Positions 27,582 through 36,941 of a stretch of 64,000 nt of DNA are shown here, in pieces. A model generated the notes under the pieces. The model was given only the letters and a program-made list of their open reading frames with translations. It was not told the DNA's origin and made no database searches. The stretch lies in NCBI GenBank assembly GCA_025370055.1, contig CP073041.1:7348272-7412271 (forward strand), in the 5' to 3' direction. This DNA comes from Woronichinia naegeliana WA131 (GTDB taxonomy: Bacteria > Cyanobacteriota > Cyanobacteriia > Cyanobacteriales > Microcystaceae). Every line of letters begins with the position of its first letter. The first letter of the stretch is position 1. The position numbers and the translations under genes were made by a program.

Positions 27582-28808
27582 TTGAATAGAAATATCGTTC
27601 AAGACCGAATCAGGTGGTTTTTACTTTCTTGCTTTGGTTTTATCTCCTCTCTCGCCAAATATGAAAACACTGAATTTGGTTTAATTGCGCCCTCTTTGGC
27701 CTTTCCTTTAGAGCAACTCCGTGCCAATGGCCGACCTCTAGCGATCGCCCTTCTGGTTCTACTATTAATCATTGCTTTGAATTCTCCTAATCCAAAAGGG
27801 AAGCTATCAACACCAGAACCGATTATTTATCTTTGGATTGTTCAATCAGTTATTTTGATCAAAACTCTAGACGGTGGAGATATTATTGCAGGCAGTCTCG
27901 TCTTTGCTATTTTTAGTAGCGTTGTGATTATGCACCTTCGTGGCCCCGCTGTTTGGATTCAGGATGAACGGAGTTTACGATTAGGCTTCTGGGCGATCGC
28001 CATGGTGGGAGTGATTTTTTCGATTGCTAACTTGTATCAAGCTAGAGTGAATCTGGCAGCGATTACTTTTGTCATGGGTTGGTTCCATGGAACAACTGCA
28101 AATCCACAAGCCTGCGGCTTGCTTATTGCAATGACAATCCCTAGTATTATTTGCTTAATTTATTATGATTATCCTGTTTTGTGGAAAAGAGTTTTCTGGA
28201 TATTGATATTATCAATTCTGTTTTTGGGTCTTTATAAGACAGCCTCTCGTACTTCTATGATTATGACTTTTGTCGGCATTCTATTTTTCTTTCGATATAG
28301 AATGGGTTCAATTTTTATTCCAACAGTATTTGGACTTGTAACAATTTATTTTATTTTATCTTTCACAGATTTCAATATTCAAGCAGAGGATCCCACTATG
28401 ACAAAAATTTCTGCATTCCAGAATACAAGAGAATTAGTTTGGCAGTCACAATTAAATATGTTTATAGCAAACCCATTATTCGGATCACCTTTGACAGGCG
28501 ATCGCATGAGATTTGGTGAAAATTCATGGCTTGGAGTGGCCTCAGGATTGGGTCTTAGCGGATTAATTCCCATGTTGATTTTTGGCTGGTTAGTTATTCA
28601 AAAAATAATCTCTTTAGATAAGATAGCGAAGAAAAATCCTAATTATTATGTTTATTGTAGTTCCATTTCGGCGGGGCTAATATCAATGATGATAGGAAGC
28701 ATATCAGAAGCTTTTTTATTGGCAAATCTCAATTTTTATTTATATGCTCTTCTTCAGTACCTAATACTGTCTCAATGCATGGAAAAAAATAGGGCTATTA
28801 ATAATTAA
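27582..28808 (+). CDS. O-antigen ligase/polymerase-like membrane protein
   Basis: A 408-aa protein with around ten hydrophobic segments and a large periplasmic-type loop near residues 250-310, the layout of Wzy polymerases and WaaL ligases. The start is TTG 27582 with a GGGAG ribosome site 8 nt upstream, directly after the GT4 stop. Wzy and WaaL cannot be told apart by sequence alone. It is the only candidate polymerase or ligase in the window. Confidence 0.75.
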   Translation: MNRNIVQDRIRWFLLSCFGFISSLAKYENTEFGLIAPSLAFPLEQLRANGRPLAIALLVLLLIIALNSPNPKGKLSTPEPIIYLWIVQSVILIKTLDGGDIIAGSLVFAIFSSVVIMHLRGPAVWIQDERSLRLGFWAIAMVGVIFSIANLYQARVNLAAITFVMGWFHGTTANPQACGLLIAMTIPSIICLIYYDYPVLWKRVFWILILSILFLGLYKTASRTSMIMTFVGILFFFRYRMGSIFIPTVFGLVTIYFILSFTDFNIQAEDPTMTKISAFQNTRELVWQSQLNMFIANPLFGSPLTGDRMRFGENSWLGVASGLGLSGLIPMLIFGWLVIQKIISLDKIAKKNPNYYVYCSSISAGLISMMIGSISEAFLLANLNFYLYALLQYLILSQCMEKNRAINN

Positions 28809-28826
28809 ATTCAAGTTCTAAAAACG

Positions 28827-30014
28827 ATGAAAGTACTTCATATTATCCCTTCATTAGGTTTCTTAAGAGGAGGTCCAAGCCAAGTAACAATCGAGCTTGT
28901 TAAAGCCTTACAGTCGAATGGTCTTGATGTTGAGATTATTTGCACTAACGACAACTGTTCACAGTCTCTTGATGTCCCATTATTTCAAAAAAGCACATAC
29001 CAAGGCATTGATGTCAGATTCTTTCCTAGAATCGTGTCACCAATTAGAGCAATTAGGGAATATACATTATCATTTTCCCTAACAAAATGGTTATGGGAAA
29101 ACATTAAAGACTATGATTTGTTACATATTCATGCTATATTTTCGTTTACGCCTACAGCTTCGATGATAATTGCTCGTATCTTTAAAATTCCTTATGTTGT
29201 TACTTGCCATGGACTTCTATCTGAATGGGCATTGGAACAGAGAAGCATTAAAAAGCGGCTATATCTCAATTTAATAGAAAAGCAAAATCTAAACAGCAGT
29301 TCGTGCGTTCACTACGCTTCTGATAAAGAAAAAAAAGAAAGTTTAGCTATCAAATTAACCTCACCAAGTTTTATCTTGCCATTTGGCTTAAATTTCCCAA
29401 TAACGACAACAAGAGAAACTAGAACATTTAGAGATAAACTTAATATTTCGGAAAATCAACCAATTTTGTTATTTATGTCTCGATTACACCCTGTAAAAGG
29501 ATTAGATTTCTTGATTAAGGCATTGAGTACATTAATAGATAAATATTCATTTATTTTTATTATTGCTGGCAGTGGTAATCCTGAATATGAAGAAAAAATT
29601 GACTATAAAATTAATCAATTTGGACTAAGCCATGTAACTAAAAGGGTCGGTTTCATTGAAGGAACAGAGAAAAATCTACTTCTACAAGAATCTGATCTAT
29701 TTCTTCTGACTTCCCATCTGGAAAGTTTTGGTGTCGTAGTACTAGAGTCCATGGCTGCTGGCTTACCTGTTCTGGTAACGCAAGGAGTTGCATTGAGCCA
29801 AACTGTACAGGAAAATGACATTGGTTATGTTAGTGAGCTAAACTCAAATGCTATTGCTCAAAAAATACAGCAATTTTTAGATAACTCTCAGCAAGGAAAA
29901 GAAATGGGTAAACGAGGTAAAGCATTTGTCCAACAAAATTATTCTTGGGATCAAATCGCCCTAAAAATGATCTCGATTTATAAAGAAATTATTAATCAGC
30001 AGTTTAAATCATAA
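28827..30014 (+). CDS. GT4 family glycosyltransferase
   Basis: A 395-aa GT-B enzyme. It shows the N-terminal GGPSQVTIELVKAL loop, HIHAIFSFTP, LFMSRLHPVKGLDFLI and the E-x7-E region TSHLESFGVVVLESMAAGLP. Typical of polysaccharide GT4 enzymes that transfer to lipid-linked acceptors. It starts 18 nt after the membrane protein gene and ends 4 nt before the epimerase gene. Confidence 0.88.
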   Translation: MKVLHIIPSLGFLRGGPSQVTIELVKALQSNGLDVEIICTNDNCSQSLDVPLFQKSTYQGIDVRFFPRIVSPIRAIREYTLSFSLTKWLWENIKDYDLLHIHAIFSFTPTASMIIARIFKIPYVVTCHGLLSEWALEQRSIKKRLYLNLIEKQNLNSSSCVHYASDKEKKESLAIKLTSPSFILPFGLNFPITTTRETRTFRDKLNISENQPILLFMSRLHPVKGLDFLIKALSTLIDKYSFIFIIAGSGNPEYEEKIDYKINQFGLSHVTKRVGFIEGTEKNLLLQESDLFLLTSHLESFGVVVLESMAAGLPVLVTQGVALSQTVQENDIGYVSELNSNAIAQKIQQFLDNSQQGKEMGKRGKAFVQQNYSWDQIALKMISIYKEIINQQFKS

Positions 30015-30018
30015 CCTT

Positions 30019-30999
30019 GTGAAAATACTAATTACAGGCGTTGCAGGTTTTATTGGTTATCATTTAGCTAAGCGACTAATTAATACTGGAAATAATAAAA
30101 TTTTCGGGATTGACAATTTGAATGATTATTATGATGTAAGGCTAAAGAAAAATCGTTTAGCTCAAATAAAAGAGTTTAATAATTTTACTTTTTGGACAAT
30201 AGACTTAGGCGATCGCCAAGCGTTATCAGAGCTTTTTACAACCCATCAATTTGACTATGTGATTAACCTCGCGGCTCAAGCAGGAGTCAGATATTCTCTC
30301 GAAAATCCTCATGCCTATGTAGATAGCAATCTTACAGGCTTTGTTAACTTATTAGAGGGATGCCGTCAGCAGCCAATTAAACATCTCATCTTTGCATCCT
30401 CTAGTTCTGTCTATGGGGCAAACACAAAAATCCCGTTTTCCACAGAGGATGATGTTAGTCAACCGCTTTCTCTCTATGCGGCAACGAAGCGGGCTAATGA
30501 ATTAATGGCCTATACCTACAGCCATCTTTATCAAATTCCTACCACTGGACTCCGCTTTTTTACGGTTTATGGGCCCTGGGGTCGCCCTGATATGGCCTAC
30601 TTTAGCTTCACAAAGAAAATCCTGTCAGGTCAGCCTATTCAAATTTTTAACTATGGCAAAATGCAACGAGATTTTACTTATATTGATGACATCATTGAAG
30701 GAATAGTTCGTGTTATTCAAAATCCCCCCTCCTCCGATCATTCACCACCTTATCAACTTTACAACTTAGGAAATCATCGTCCTGTTGAACTTCTATACTT
30801 TATTGAACTGCTAGAAAAATACTTGGGCAAACAGTCTCAAAAAGAGTTTTTACCGATGCAGCCGGGCGATGTTCCCATAACCTATGCCGATATTGAAAAT
30901 TTAACCCTTGCCACAGGCTTTGAGCCAAGCACCCCCATTGAAGTCGGCTTAGAAAAATTTGTTACTTGGTATCAAGATTATTACCAATCTTCCAGCTAA
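30019..30999 (+). CDS. NAD-dependent nucleotide-sugar epimerase (UDP-glucuronate 4-epimerase-like)
   Basis: A 326-aa extended SDR with GTG start. The NAD motif is GVAGFIGYHLAKRL and the catalytic Tyr-Lys is in SLYAATKRANE. The RFFTVYGPWGRPDMA segment and IFNYGKMQRDFTYIDD are strongly reminiscent of UDP-glucuronate 4-epimerases. It would supply a UDP-uronic acid (for example UDP-galacturonate). Substrate assignment is by family resemblance. Confidence 0.82.
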   Translation: MKILITGVAGFIGYHLAKRLINTGNNKIFGIDNLNDYYDVRLKKNRLAQIKEFNNFTFWTIDLGDRQALSELFTTHQFDYVINLAAQAGVRYSLENPHAYVDSNLTGFVNLLEGCRQQPIKHLIFASSSSVYGANTKIPFSTEDDVSQPLSLYAATKRANELMAYTYSHLYQIPTTGLRFFTVYGPWGRPDMAYFSFTKKILSGQPIQIFNYGKMQRDFTYIDDIIEGIVRVIQNPPSSDHSPPYQLYNLGNHRPVELLYFIELLEKYLGKQSQKEFLPMQPGDVPITYADIENLTLATGFEPSTPIEVGLEKFVTWYQDYYQSSS

Positions 31000-31059
31000 A
31001 GCTATTGACAGCCTTCTTCCTTAAAGCGAGAATCCTAATTACCTTATTTATCTGAAAGA

Positions 31060-31520
31060 ATGACCTCTCAAAACTACGAATACCAGTGGCAAAGTTCCCA
31101 AGCGGTCCATTCCCATAGCTTTTATGCCCCTGTTCTTTTGTCTATGTTCCCCCCTCCTCTTAGTCAATCAGGACAAGCCTTAAAAGTACTTGACTTAGGT
31201 TGTGGTAATGGCAGCTTAACTAACTTAATTTGCAATCAAGGTTTTGAAGTAATAGGAATAGAAGAGTCAACTTCTGGGGTTGAAATAGCCACTAAAAACT
31301 TTCCTAATTGTCGTTTTCTACAACAAAGCCTTTACTCTCCCCCCCCGAACTCTTGAACTATTTTGATATAGCGGTTTCATCGGATGTCATTGAACACCTC
31401 TTTTACCCTAGAGAATTAGCCCGTTTTGCAAAACAATGTCAACGGCGATCGCCGTTTGTTAAGCCTTACCAGAGTTGGAACGAAAGAAATGGAGTCAGAG
31501 AGTTAATTAATGGCATTTAA
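31060..31520 (+). pseudogene. SAM methyltransferase, frameshifted in C8 tract and truncated
   Basis: The first frame has the SAM motif VLDLGCGNGSLTNLI, then VIGIEESTSG, and runs into eight C at 31339-31346, after which it stops. The other frame continues the fold: ELLNYFDIAVSSDVIEHLFYPRELA. Nine C would join them as SPPPELLNYFD. Downstream of about 31440 the sequence no longer looks like a methyltransferase C-terminus, so the gene is also truncated. Not functional as it stands. Confidence 0.85.
31339..31346 (+). repeat. C8 homopolymer within coding sequence
   Basis: Eight consecutive C in the methyltransferase gene. Nine would keep the frame. It is a second example in this window of a slippage-prone tract in a glycan methyltransferase. 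Confidence 0.88.
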
Positions 31521-31791
31521 ACCGCGTCCATTTTGGGAACTGTAGTTTTTTGAAATACTTTCAAGGGATAAGTCCCCCTTTTTAAGGGAGATTTAGGGGG
31601 AGCGCCTTGGAAGAGACAAAAACCATGAGTTTCAAATTAGACGAGGTTTAGATGGCATTTTACTGGAAATCATGGTGGGATAGCTCTCGAATTTTAAAAA
31701 TTTCTAGATTTTGCGTATTGTTAAGCCAAAACGACAAAACGTTGGGCATCCCAAAGCCATTTTAGTTGATTGTTTTATTTGATGAAATTTT
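31521..31791. other. Gene-free interval with a C/G-rich inverted repeat
   Basis: 271 bases after the broken methyltransferase. A short palindromic stretch near 31573-31600 (CCCCCTTTTTAAGGGAG, then AGGGGG) resembles the dispersed inverted repeats common between cyanobacterial genes and might act as a terminator. I see no intact gene. Confidence 0.5.
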
Positions 31792-32775
31792 ATGGCTCAT
31801 ATTTCCATAGTTATCCCTGTCTATAAAGCAGAGGACTGCCTCCAAGTGCTTTATGATCGCCTAAGAGCTTCCTTAGAGATCATTAATTCTGACTTTGAGA
31901 TTATCCTAGTCGAGGATTGTGGAGGCGATCGCTCTTGGGAAATTATTTGTGAGTTAGCTAAATCTGATCCTAGGGTCAAGGGAATCCAATTTAGTCGCAA
32001 CTTTGGGCAACACTATGGCATTACGGCGGGCTTAGATCATTGTGACGGTGACTGGGTTGTGGTGATGGACTGCGATCTACAGGATCGCCCAGAAGAAATT
32101 CCTAGATTGTATGAGAAGGCACAAGAGGGTTATGATGTGGTTCTGGCAAGAAGAGGTAAACGCAAAGATCCGCTTTTGAAACAGTTAAAATCCTCACTAT
32201 TTTATAAGGTTTTTAACTATTTTACTGAGCTTGAATATGATAGTGAAGTAGGAAATTTTCGGATCATTTCTAGAAGAGTAGCAGAAAATTTTCGTTTAAT
32301 GCGTGAACAATTACGTTTTTTTGGCGGCATTGTTGATTGGATGGGCTTTACCACCGCTAGCGTGAATGTCAGCCACGAGGAACGTTTTGCTGGACAAAGT
32401 ACCTATACGTTTAGTAAACTCTGGAAGTTGGCCAGTGAAACAATTATTGCTTATTCTGATAAACCACTCCGAATCTGTATTCGTTTAGGTTTCCTACTTT
32501 CAACTTTTGCGTTTGCCTATGGTGTTGTTATCTTACTAAGAGCACTTATTTATGGTTCTCCGGTCACAGGTTGGAACAGTTTAATTATTTCCCTTTACTT
32601 TTTGGGAGGAATTATCATCTCCATTTTAGGTATTTTAGGGATTTATCTAGGGAAAACCTTTGATGAAACAAAAAAAAGACCTCTCTATCTAGTTAGAAAT
32701 TCAACATTTAGAGACTATCACCACTCTTTTACTAATTCAATTCATACACCTACTTCTATCTTAAGAAAGGATTAA
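31792..32775 (+). CDS. Polyprenyl-phosphate glycosyltransferase (GT2, ArnC/GtrB/DPM1-like)
   Basis: A 327-aa GT2 enzyme that transfers a sugar from a nucleotide donor to undecaprenyl phosphate. Motifs: IVIPVYKAEDCL, ILVEDCGGDRSW, the DxD-type MDCDLQDRPEEIP and the acceptor-side SRNFGQHYGI. Two transmembrane helices (about residues 230-290) anchor it. It heads a module with a small flippase and a GT-C transferase, which together resemble Arn or Gtr modification systems. Confidence 0.9.
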   Translation: MAHISIVIPVYKAEDCLQVLYDRLRASLEIINSDFEIILVEDCGGDRSWEIICELAKSDPRVKGIQFSRNFGQHYGITAGLDHCDGDWVVVMDCDLQDRPEEIPRLYEKAQEGYDVVLARRGKRKDPLLKQLKSSLFYKVFNYFTELEYDSEVGNFRIISRRVAENFRLMREQLRFFGGIVDWMGFTTASVNVSHEERFAGQSTYTFSKLWKLASETIIAYSDKPLRICIRLGFLLSTFAFAYGVVILLRALIYGSPVTGWNSLIISLYFLGGIIISILGILGIYLGKTFDETKKRPLYLVRNSTFRDYHHSFTNSIHTPTSILRKD

Positions 32776-32779
32776 CACA

Positions 32780-33355
32780 ATGGCTTTTCTATCCGCAAGT
32801 GAATTATTAAAAATTCCCTTCAAAAAACTTGGTATAAATGTAAAAATAAGTGATAAAGTATCTATCTACGAGCCAGAAAAAATTGAGATCGGGGATTATT
32901 CTAGAATTGACGATTTTTCTGTGATATCTGGAAAAATAAAGATTGGTTCTTTTGTCCATCTAGCAGTCTTTTCCAATCTTGCAGGTGGATCTGAAGGAAT
33001 AGTTCTTGATGATTTTTCGGGGTTGGCTTATGGTTGCCATGTGTTCAGCCAGAGTGATGATTATAGTGGCCATAGCTTAACTAATCCTACTGTTCCAGAC
33101 AAATATAAAAAGGAAACAAAAAAAATGGTCTATATTGGCAAACACTGTATTGTTGGAACTTCAAGTGTTATTTTTCCCGGTGTTCATCTAGCAGAGGGAA
33201 CCGCTGTTGGTGCTGGTGCGGTCGTAACAAAATCTACGCAAGAGTGGTCAATTTATGTTGGCAATCCTGCAAAAAAAATCAAAAATAGATCAAAAGAACT
33301 CCTAAAACTAGAACAAGATTTTCTTGCTGAGTTAAATAACATTGAAAAAGAATAA
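32780..33355 (+). CDS. Hexapeptide acyltransferase
   Basis: A 191-aa left-handed beta-helix acyltransferase. Repeats run from about residue 30 (IEIGDYSRI, IKIGSFVHL) to YIGKHCIVGTSSVI and GTAVGAGAVV, ending in SIYVGNPAKKIKNR. It starts 5 nt after the GT2 gene and is followed by the flippase gene, so it may act on the sugar carried by the lipid. Similar in type to PglD or WbbJ acetyltransferases. Confidence 0.85.
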   Translation: MAFLSASELLKIPFKKLGINVKISDKVSIYEPEKIEIGDYSRIDDFSVISGKIKIGSFVHLAVFSNLAGGSEGIVLDDFSGLAYGCHVFSQSDDYSGHSLTNPTVPDKYKKETKKMVYIGKHCIVGTSSVIFPGVHLAEGTAVGAGAVVTKSTQEWSIYVGNPAKKIKNRSKELLKLEQDFLAELNNIEKE

Positions 33356-33359
33356 CTTT

Positions 33360-33722
33360 ATGAACCACATTTATATTTTTCTCACTATATTTTTCACAGT
33401 ATATGGCCAAATTGTAATTAAATGGCAAGTCAATTCTGCTGGCACTTTGCCCATTGAACCTTCCGAAAAGGTGGTATTTATTCTACGATTACTACTCAAC
33501 CCATGGATTCTAAGTGGATTGTTTAGCGCATTTCTAGCCTCCTTGACATGGATGGCCGCTATGACAAAATTCACCCTTAGCTATGCCTACCCATTTATTA
33601 GCCTTACCTTTGTGTTAATCATGCTCTCTGCCGCTATATTTTTTCGTGAGCCAATAACCCCCCCTAAGGTATTTGGGATAATAGCCATCGTTGCCGGGGT
33701 CATTGTAGGAGCAAAAGGATGA
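33360..33722 (+). CDS. Small EamA/SMR-like transporter (ArnE/ArnF-like flippase subunit)
   Basis: A 120-aa protein with four hydrophobic helices. LSYAYPFISLTFVLIMLSA and the end helix after FREPITPPK are typical of ArnE/ArnF and other DMT-superfamily half-transporters. I take ATG 33360 as start; a TTG at 33342 would overlap the previous gene. With the GT2 upstream and a GT-C downstream, its likely role is flipping undecaprenyl-phosphate-sugar. Whether it works as a homodimer is unknown. Confidence 0.78.
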   Translation: MNHIYIFLTIFFTVYGQIVIKWQVNSAGTLPIEPSEKVVFILRLLLNPWILSGLFSAFLASLTWMAAMTKFTLSYAYPFISLTFVLIMLSAAIFFREPITPPKVFGIIAIVAGVIVGAKG

Positions 33723-34588
33723 AGCGTTGTAATTCTTGCGGTCATGTATTTAACGATTCTTCTTGGTTATGCTCAAAGTGTGCATATCATCCTCAATTTT
33801 TGAATAATTACCTCGCATTTTCTCCTTCTTTATCAGAAGAAAATAGTGGGTTTGAGGTTGGTTATTTTGCTAAACTTGCACCTCTTGAGGCTAATAACTT
33901 TTGGTTTTGCTCTCGCAACCGAATAATAAATTGGGGGATAAGAAAATATTTTTCTAAAGCACGAAAATTCCTAGAAATAGGCTGTGGGACTGGGTTTGTT
34001 TTATCTAATATCGAATCTAAATTTCCCGATCTTGAAATCTATGGTAGTGAAATCTTCACCCAAGGCTTAGAATTTTCATCAAGTCGCTTATCCGAAAAAG
34101 TCTCATTATTTCAAATGGATGCTCGTAAAATACCTTACGACAATGAATTTGATGTTATCGGTGCTTTTGATGTACTAGAGCATATCGAAGAAGACCAAAC
34201 TGTTTTGTTAGAAATGTATCGATCGACTGTGAAAGGGGGAGGAATAATTCTTACTGTCCCTCAGCATCCTTGGTTATGGAGTCAAGCAGATGATTTTGCT
34301 TGTCATGTTCGTCGTTATTCTTCTGAGGAGTTAAGAGGTAAGGTTAAAGAAGCAGGATTTACAATATTAAGAATGACTTCATTCGTTAGTTTACTTCTTC
34401 CTTTAATGATGGTGTCTCGTCTGCAAATCTCAAAAAGAAAAAAAGAATATGACGTTTTTGCTGAGTTAACCATAGATAAGAAGCTCAACTCTATCCTTGA
34501 AAAAATAATGAAAATTGAATATCGTATTATAAACAATAATATATCGCTACCTTTTGGTGGCTCTTTACTTGTCATTGCCCAAAAATAA
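33719..34588 (+). CDS. Class I SAM methyltransferase with N-terminal zinc ribbon
   Basis: A 289-aa methyltransferase overlapping the flippase gene by 4 nt. N-terminal CNSC...CSKC zinc-ribbon ligands precede the SAM motif FLEIGCGTGFVLSNI (near residue 84) and the post-I motif AFDVLEHIEEDQ. VPQHPWLWSQADDFACHVRRY is a signature of a methyltransferase group often found next to polyprenyl-sugar modules. A hydrophobic stretch near residues 220-235 may associate with membrane. Confidence 0.85.
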   Translation: MKRCNSCGHVFNDSSWLCSKCAYHPQFLNNYLAFSPSLSEENSGFEVGYFAKLAPLEANNFWFCSRNRIINWGIRKYFSKARKFLEIGCGTGFVLSNIESKFPDLEIYGSEIFTQGLEFSSSRLSEKVSLFQMDARKIPYDNEFDVIGAFDVLEHIEEDQTVLLEMYRSTVKGGGIILTVPQHPWLWSQADDFACHVRRYSSEELRGKVKEAGFTILRMTSFVSLLLPLMMVSRLQISKRKKEYDVFAELTIDKKLNSILEKIMKIEYRIINNNISLPFGGSLLVIAQK

Positions 34589-35473
34589 AATACTTTCTAA
34601 TTATTTATGATTTTGCGATTTTTACCAAGAACTTAAAACTTCCTACCTATGACACCGGCTAATAAAATTCCCTTTAACTACCCCTATATGACCGGCAAAG
34701 AACTCTGGCTCATTAGCCAGGCTCACCATGCTGGACAACTAGCCGGAGATGGTGGCTTTACCAAAAAATGCCATCAATGGTTTGAAAACTATAGTGGTTG
34801 TCACAAAGCCCTGCTGACCCATTCCTGTACTTCTGCCTTAGAGATAACGGCTATTCTCGCCAATATTCAACCCGGCGACGAAATCATTATGCCCAGCTAC
34901 ACCTTCGTGTCCACCGCTAACGCTTTTGTGTTGCGGGGGGGCGTTCCCGTTTTCGTTGATATTCGTCCCGATACCCTTAATATCGATGAAAAACTCGTTG
35001 AAGCCGCCATCACTGAGCGTACCAAGGCCATCGTTCCGGTGCATTACGCCGGCATTGCTTGTGAAATGAATACTCTTAAAGAGATTGGCGATCGCTATCA
35101 ACTGTTACTCATTGAAGATGCCGCCCAGGGAATGATGGCCAACTATCACGATCAACCATTAGGCAGTATTGGGCATCTAGGTTGTTTGAGTTTCCACGAA
35201 ACTAAAAACGTCATCTCCGGCGAAGGCGGCGTTTTACTGATCAACGATGAGCAATTCGCTGAACGAGCCGAAATCATTCGGGAAAAAGGCACCAATCGGA
35301 GTCAATTCTTTCGGGGTCAAGTGGATAAATATACCTGGGTGGATATTGGATCTAGCTATCTACCAGGAGAAATCATCGCCGCCTTCCTCTATGCCCAACT
35401 CGAAGAAGCGGAACAAATTACTAACCTTCGGCTTCAAGCTTGGAATCATTATCATGAACTTTTGGAACCATTA

Positions 35474-36611
35474 GACATCTCCATAATACTATAAAATCGA
35501 CAAATATGCTATAATCATAGAAATTTAGACAGGAGTAACTATGCCTGAATACATCTATATGTGGGCTTATATTCAAAAACAGCCTCAAGAAACAAAGAGG
35601 TTGTTAGGAATAGAGTACCCAAAATTATTAGAGCTTATAACCTATGGCAAATTACTTAAAAAAGAATTTGAAGAAAGCAAAACCACACTGATTAAAGCAG
35701 GTGGTGGAAATAAACCGAAATTATCAGAGGAGGAGCAAATAGTTTTAATGCTAGTTTACTTAAGGCATTATCCGACCTTTCAGCTACTAGGAATAATGTT
35801 TGAAATAAGTGAATCGTCTGCCCATAATATATTCAATTATTGGCAGTCACTATTCGGAGAAAATTTACCAGCAAGTCTATTTGAACAACTAAAAAAGTTG
35901 CCAGAAGAAATAGAAAAAGTTAAAGAGGAGCTAATCCAACATGAACTAATAGTGGATGCGACAGAACAACCAGTAGAAAGACCTTTAGGGCAGGAGGCAC
36001 AAAAACCATACTACTCAGGTAAACAAAAAAGGCATACCTCAAAAAGCCAAATAATCATTTGCCCAAAAATCAAGGAGATTGTGGATGTTGTGATAGGAGA
36101 AATAGGTTCAAAGAGCGATGTACAAATATTACGTCAAAGATTGGCTAAATTCCATCAAGAACAAGGCTTTCTAGGTGATAAAGCCTACGAGGGAGAATTC
36201 CAATTAACAACACCAAAAAAGAAACCAAAGGGGCGAGAATTAAGCAAAGAAGAAAAAGAAAGAAATAGTTGGTTATCGTCTCGACGAGTAGTGGTTGAAC
36301 ATATGATTCGATTGCTCAAAGTATTCAAAGTGATGCAAGAAAAATTTAGACTAAGAAAGGGAAGATATAAGTCATTAATCTCAACAGTATGTGGATTGGT
36401 GAGACTAAGGATAAATGCGCTGATATTAAGCATTATAAAATGTAGCGAATCAGGGCAGGTAATTGAGGTAAAGATGAGTCATTGTTTTTTGCCAGAATTG
36501 AATTTGGAGGTCTGAAAGCCCTGTAAACTCGTCTATGTACCAAGAAGTCTACTGAGTCTAGATTTAGCTACACTGCTTGCTAGACTAGGCTTTCCAGTTT
36601 TTGGAGATGTC
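35474..36611. mobile_element. IS5-family insertion sequence, 1138 bp
   Basis: Short inverted repeats GACATCTCCA (35474-35483) and TGGAGATGTC (36602-36611) bound the element, flanked by TA on each side (35472-35473 and 36612-36613). It carries one intact plus-strand transposase gene. Excision with one TA restores the aminotransferase frame exactly. Confidence 0.87.
35541..36515 (+). CDS. IS5-family transposase (DDE_Tnp_4 type)
   Basis: A 324-aa transposase. An N-terminal helix-turn-helix region (FQLLGIMFEISESSAHNIFNYW) is followed by the catalytic core: LIVDATEQPVERP (first Asp), FLGDKAYEGEF (second Asp) and RRVVVEHMIRLLKVFK (Glu). A good AGGAG ribosome site lies before the ATG. The frame is intact, so the element may be mobile. 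Confidence 0.88.
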   Translation: MPEYIYMWAYIQKQPQETKRLLGIEYPKLLELITYGKLLKKEFEESKTTLIKAGGGNKPKLSEEEQIVLMLVYLRHYPTFQLLGIMFEISESSAHNIFNYWQSLFGENLPASLFEQLKKLPEEIEKVKEELIQHELIVDATEQPVERPLGQEAQKPYYSGKQKRHTSKSQIIICPKIKEIVDVVIGEIGSKSDVQILRQRLAKFHQEQGFLGDKAYEGEFQLTTPKKKPKGRELSKEEKERNSWLSSRRVVVEHMIRLLKVFKVMQEKFRLRKGRYKSLISTVCGLVRLRINALILSIIKCSESGQVIEVKMSHCFLPELNLEV

Positions 36612-36941
36612 TATTAGAAAAGGCGGGTAAACTGCATCGTCCCATTATTCCCGACGACTGCCGCCAAAACGGGCACATGTATTATGTAATTTTGGAGGAT
36701 TTACCCACCCGTACAAAATTAATTGCTTATTTGAAAGAACAAGGAATTAACTCTGTTTTTCATTACGTACCGCTCCATAGCTCTCCGGCGGGAGAAAAAT
36801 ATGCAAAGGTTAGTGGTGATATGACTAATACCGATTCCTTATCAAATCGCCTTTTGCGATTACCGCTATATCCTAAACTGACAACTGAAAAAATATTTGC
36901 AATTGCCAAAACATTATATGAATTTTATGGTGAAAAATTTC

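Noticed and set aside
36897-36941. Longer start for the GT-C gene
   Set aside because: It would extend deep into the aminotransferase's last codons without a ribosome site; ATG 36942 or 36927 fits better.
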